This document shows positions 8,941 through 11,310 of a stretch of 11,310 nucleotides of DNA, piece after piece. The translations under genes and the position numbers were made by a program. A model generated the notes under the pieces. It did no database searches. It had not been told where the DNA came from and saw nothing but the letters and a program-made list of their open reading frames with translations. Location of the stretch: positions 1 through 11,310 of the forward strand of contig JAIFNK010000065.1 of assembly GCA_020047775.1 (NCBI GenBank), written 5' to 3'. Source of the DNA: Akkermansia sp. (GTDB lineage Bacteria > Verrucomicrobiota > Verrucomicrobiia > Verrucomicrobiales > Akkermansiaceae). Numbering within the stretch: the first letter of the stretch is position 1; every line of letters begins with the position of its first letter.

Positions 8941-8974
8941 AAACCATCGCCCCAAAACCGGGCGGTGGTTTTTT
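8941..8974 (+). terminator. Intrinsic terminator of aqpZ
   Basis: AAACCATCGCC (8941-8951) pairs with GGCGGTGGTTT (8961-8971), eleven pairs with one G-T wobble, around a 9-nt loop. The arm runs into six Ts (8969-8974). It starts 26 bases after the aqpZ stop and separates aqpZ from the next gene. Confidence 0.88.
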
Positions 8975-9033
8975 AGCATCAGCCGGAGGAATTCCGTAGC
9001 ATTTTCAGGCCGCGATTTCATAGTTCCCCTGCG

Positions 9034-9948
9034 ATGACCGATCCCCTAGACATCACGCTCGGTTCGTTGGTTGGCGATGCGCTCGCCCTGGGTCCCCACT
9101 GGGTTTACGATCAGGGCGTCATCCGGCACCGGCTCGGGCGGGTGCGGACTTATCAGGCACCTCTCACCACCTATCATGTCGGGAAATCCGCAGGCGACAC
9201 CACCCACTACGGGGATCAGGCGCTGATCCTGCTGCGTTCGGTTGCCGAGACGGGTGGTTTTGATCTGAAGCATTTCGCCGCCGGATGGCGCGCTTATTGG
9301 GAAGACCCGGCGAACCGTTCTTATCGCGATGGCGCCACCCGCTCCACGCTCGCCAATCTCCAGGCCGGGGCGGACATCACCGCCGCCGCATCGACCTCCC
9401 AGGACATTGCCGGAGCGGCCCGCATCGCGCCGCTTTTTCTCCTGAAATGGCCGGATGACGAGGCACTCGTCGCCGCAGCCCGCGCGCAAACCGCTTTCAC
9501 CCATCGCGAGCCTGTTGTCGTCGAGGCTGCGGAGTTTTTCACCCGCATCTCGCTGGCCCTGCGACGGGGTAAAAGCATGCGTGACGCGGTGGAGGAAACG
9601 ATGGCGATCGGCGGCTGGAAGGGTCTGCTCGAAAACTGGCTGGACAACGCGATCGAGTCAGCCGCTTCGACAGAGAGCGACGCCGCGGAGCTGCACCGGC
9701 ACGGGCTGCTGTGCCACACGGAGGACGCGTTCCCCGGCATCTGCCACCTGCTACTGCGGCATCCGCAGGATCCCGCGACCGCACTGGTTGAAAACGCCTG
9801 TGCCGGAGGCGACAGCGCCGCCCGCGGCATGATTCTCGGATTGGTTTACGGTGCCTGCATTCCGGTTTCCACCTGGCCCGCCGAGTGGCTGGAGAACCTG
9901 CATTGCCGGGCGGAAGTGAAGGAGCTGGCAGGCAGGTTCCGAAGTTGA
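9034..9948 (+). CDS. ADP-ribosylglycohydrolase-fold protein (J1-crystallin/SelJ-like), altered metal site
   Basis: The ARH/DraG family removes ADP-ribose from proteins or small molecules using two magnesium ions. This 304-residue protein shows the family framework: GSLVGDALALGPHW (10-23), ARIAPL (129-134), DAFPGICHLL (231-240) and GGDSAARGMILG (258-269). The metal-binding residues are changed. The usual T-D-D-T becomes H58-Y-G-D61-Q, and the usual G-G-D-x-D becomes G-G-D260-S-A-A, losing the second aspartate. HWxYD near the N-terminus and the YG(D/E)Q motif recall the J1-crystallin and selenoprotein J branch, from memory. It may bind one metal, use another chemistry, or be a non-catalytic binder. 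It has its own unit after the aqpZ terminator; the purine-rich GGAGGA at 8985-8990 is too far upstream to serve this ATG. The family is fairly sure, the activity is not. Confidence 0.85.
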   Translation: MTDPLDITLGSLVGDALALGPHWVYDQGVIRHRLGRVRTYQAPLTTYHVGKSAGDTTHYGDQALILLRSVAETGGFDLKHFAAGWRAYWEDPANRSYRDGATRSTLANLQAGADITAAASTSQDIAGAARIAPLFLLKWPDDEALVAAARAQTAFTHREPVVVEAAEFFTRISLALRRGKSMRDAVEETMAIGGWKGLLENWLDNAIESAASTESDAAELHRHGLLCHTEDAFPGICHLLLRHPQDPATALVENACAGGDSAARGMILGLVYGACIPVSTWPAEWLENLHCRAEVKELAGRFRS

Positions 9949-9974
9949 CGAACAGACAGGAATGTCTGTTTCAC
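9947..9974 (-). repeat. Small extragenic palindrome, copy B (TTCC loop on the - strand)
   Basis: AACAGACA (9951-9958) pairs with TGTCTGTT (9963-9970) around GGAA on the + strand. Read on the - strand it matches copy A at 7512-7539 in 24 of 28 bases. It fills nearly all of the 30-base gap between the converging ends of the ADP-ribosylglycohydrolase gene and leuD. It overlaps two bases of the former's stop codon and ends 4 bases from the leuD stop. It lacks a T-run on either side, so it is not a typical terminator. Confidence 0.7.
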
Positions 9975-9978
9975 GCGG

Positions 9979-10578
9979 TCAGACGTAGTGCAACTCGACC
10001 GCTTTCGCGTCGATGGCGGCGTCGTTGTCGATAAGCTCCTGGATCGGATCCCAACGGCCGGAAAGCAGGGCTTCACGGGCGGAGTCGGGCATGGTCACCG
10101 GGATGTCGAGCCCGCCGGAGGTGCGGACGCGGAGCGCTTGCACGTCGATGGTGACTTCCGTTTCCGGATCGGCTTCCACGGCGTCGCGGATGGCGACGAC
10201 GTCGGCCGGGCTGGCCATCACGCAGGGCATCGCAAGCGTGGTGGAGTTGCCGTAAAAAATTTCCGCGAAGGACTCGGCGATGACGCCGTTGAAGCCGTAT
10301 TTGCGCAGTGATTGCGGGGCGTGTTCGCGGGACGAGCCGCAGCCGAAATTCACGCCGGCGACGAGGATGGAGGCCTTGGCGAAACGCGGGTCGTTGAGCG
10401 GGTGCTGGGTCTTGTTACCGTGCTCGTCGAAGCGGACGTCATAGAATGCGAATTCGCCGAGTCCGTCGAAGGTGACGCATTTCATGAAGCGGGCCGGGAT
10501 GATGCGGTCAGTATCGATGTCCGCGCCGGGGATGAAAACAGCGCGGCCGGTGACGGAAGGAACAGGATCGAGTGCCAT
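9979..10578 (-). CDS. leuD: 3-isopropylmalate dehydratase small subunit
   Basis: LeuD joins LeuC to form isopropylmalate isomerase, which converts 2-isopropylmalate to 3-isopropylmalate in leucine synthesis. The 199-residue length is normal (E. coli LeuD has 201). Signatures are IPGADIDTDRIIPARF near residues 16-31, then NFGCGSSREHAPQSL and the IFYGNS motif, all typical of the aconitase-type swivel domain; the C-terminal GRWDPIQELI also fits. The start ATG (10576-10578) gives the expected N-terminus. It is preceded not by a Shine-Dalgarno but by a 7-base tandem repeat. It lies 43 bases after the Uma2 gene and is probably co-transcribed with it and with the probable leuC upstream. The iron-sulfur cluster is carried by the LeuC partner. 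Confidence 0.96.
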   Translation of the reverse strand: MALDPVPSVTGRAVFIPGADIDTDRIIPARFMKCVTFDGLGEFAFYDVRFDEHGNKTQHPLNDPRFAKASILVAGVNFGCGSSREHAPQSLRKYGFNGVIAESFAEIFYGNSTTLAMPCVMASPADVVAIRDAVEADPETEVTIDVQALRVRTSGGLDIPVTMPDSAREALLSGRWDPIQELIDNDAAIDAKAVELHYV

Positions 10579-10613
10579 GGTGGAAGTTGAGAGTGGATGG
10601 TTGAGAGTTGAGA
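10579..10613 (-). repeat. Five tandem 7-base units directly before leuD
   Basis: On the - strand the gap reads as five phased heptamers: TCTCAAC, TCTCAAC, CATCCAC, TCTCAAC, TTCCACC, then the leuD ATG. Three units are identical and two are diverged. The array takes up 35 of the 43 bases between the Uma2 gene and leuD, where a ribosome-binding site would be expected. Confidence 0.75.
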
Positions 10614-10621
10614 ATGGGGAA

Positions 10622-11233
10622 TCAGTTCTCGATGCGGTTCAGGTGATACCACGGACGCTGAACGTCCTCGGGAAACGGATTGGATTGATAGAAGGCGGCG
10701 AGCGGCGCGGAGTAGCCGATGGAATCGAGCCGCACAATGGTCTCGAACTGCGTGTAAAGGTTGCGCTTCCAACGCTCGGAGCGGCGGAAAACAAGAATTT
10801 CCGGCCACTCCTGTTCGATGAGGACGATTTCCTCAACGGAGGCAATGCGCTTGTAGTTGGTGAGCTTGTCACCGCGATCAAAGCGCGATGTGGAATCGGA
10901 TAGAATTTCGATGATGAGCTTCGGATTTGAAACGACGTGCGAGTCGTCATCGCCCGGCTCGCAGGCGACGAAGACGTCCGGATAGTAGTAGCTTTCCCCT
11001 AGATCGTCGGCGATCTGGACTTTCACCGCCTCGATGTAGGTGCGGCAGGGACCACCTCGCAGGTGGGCTTGCAGGGCGGACGCCAGATCGAGACTGATTT
11101 CGTTGTGCCTGCGGCTGGCTCCAGACATCGCGTAAACCCGGCCATCCACAAACTCATGACGCACTTCCGAGCGGAGTTCTCCTTCGAGATACTCGGCGGC
11201 GGTGATCGGAAGTTTGTGGGCGGAGGTGCTCAT
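10622..11233 (-). CDS. Uma2 family (DUF820) PD-(D/E)XK-type putative endonuclease
   Basis: Uma2/DUF820 proteins have a restriction-endonuclease-like PD-(D/E)XK fold. They are often present in many copies per genome in cyanobacteria and other groups, and their biological role is unknown. The 203-residue product shows the family layout: PITAAEYLEGE (9-19), RHEFVDGRVYAMSGAS (25-40) followed by H43-N44, YYYPDVFVA with Asp86, then IIEILSDST with Glu109, and DRGDKLTNY with Lys123 and Tyr127. Asp86 and Glu109, with a Lys from the later motif, are the likely catalytic residues; this assignment is inferred from family patterns. All the conserved elements are intact, so it does not look decayed. It starts 12 bases after the preceding stop and ends 43 bases before leuD, so it lies inside the leucine cluster. 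No Shine-Dalgarno is visible. Confidence 0.9.
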   Translation of the reverse strand: MSTSAHKLPITAAEYLEGELRSEVRHEFVDGRVYAMSGASRRHNEISLDLASALQAHLRGGPCRTYIEAVKVQIADDLGESYYYPDVFVACEPGDDDSHVVSNPKLIIEILSDSTSRFDRGDKLTNYKRIASVEEIVLIEQEWPEILVFRRSERWKRNLYTQFETIVRLDSIGYSAPLAAFYQSNPFPEDVQRPWYHLNRIEN

Positions 11234-11245
11234 GGCGGCGTCAGT

Positions 11246-11310
11246 TTACGCAACAGCGGCCGCTGGCTCCAGATTGAAAACCTCGCGGGCGTCGGCGACG
11301 GAACCGCGGA
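11246..11310 (-). CDS. leuC: C-terminal end of a gene running in from the right, probably leuC
   Basis: Reading leftwards from the window edge, one frame is open and ends at TAA (11246-11248), giving 20 residues that start RGSVADAREVF and finish in an Ala-rich tail. The G-x-x-x-D-x-R pattern resembles the usual LeuC C-terminus (G-x-x-x-D-V-R). Position immediately upstream of the Uma2 gene and leuD supports LeuC, the iron-sulfur large subunit of isopropylmalate isomerase. The peptide is too short for certainty; another gene of the cluster is possible. Confidence 0.5.
   Translation of the reverse strand, partial: RGSVADAREVFNLEPAAAVA

Overview
The window carries eight protein-coding genes, two of them cut by the window edges, in GC-rich DNA with strong G/C preference at third codon positions. 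Most likely it is chromosomal DNA of a Verrucomicrobia-type (PVC group) bacterium. This rests on the gene types (large thioester alpha-2-macroglobulin, an EF-G of the type that lies outside the str operon, Uma2 nuclease), start codons without Shine-Dalgarno sequences, and small extragenic palindromes of a kind I associate with these genomes. It is inference from general appearance; no database was searched.

Layout. 1-5019 (+): the body and C-terminus of a bacterial alpha-2-macroglobulin with an intact CxEQ thioester; its start lies before the window. 5020-5418: a 399-base gap with a very long perfect inverted repeat (5031-5100), a candidate terminator (5137-5164) and a C9 run. 5419-7515 (+): elongation factor G, alone, with no ribosomal-protein or tuf neighbours, followed by a small palindrome and a terminator. 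7724-8161 (+): a doubtful small single-pass membrane protein. 8189-8914 (+): aquaporin Z, followed by a strong terminator. 9034-9948 (+): an ADP-ribosylglycohydrolase-fold protein with a degenerate metal site, resembling the J1-crystallin/selenoprotein J branch.

9979-11310 (-): a leucine-biosynthesis cluster read leftwards. The order is a probable leuC C-terminus, then a Uma2/DUF820 PD-(D/E)XK-type gene, then leuD. The Uma2 gene sits between the two subunits of isopropylmalate isomerase, and a 7-base tandem repeat fills most of the gap between it and leuD. The + and - blocks converge at 9949-9978, where almost the whole gap is a small hairpin.

The genes do not form one pathway: envelope defence (A2M), translation (EF-G), water transport (AqpZ), ADP-ribose-type chemistry (ARH) and leucine synthesis (LeuCD). 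I see no phage, CRISPR, tRNA, rRNA or complete insertion sequence. The most unusual content is in the small repeats. Two copies of a 28-base element at 7512-7539 and 9947-9974 differ by a compensated base-pair change in the stem around the same tetraloop, and both touch stop codons.
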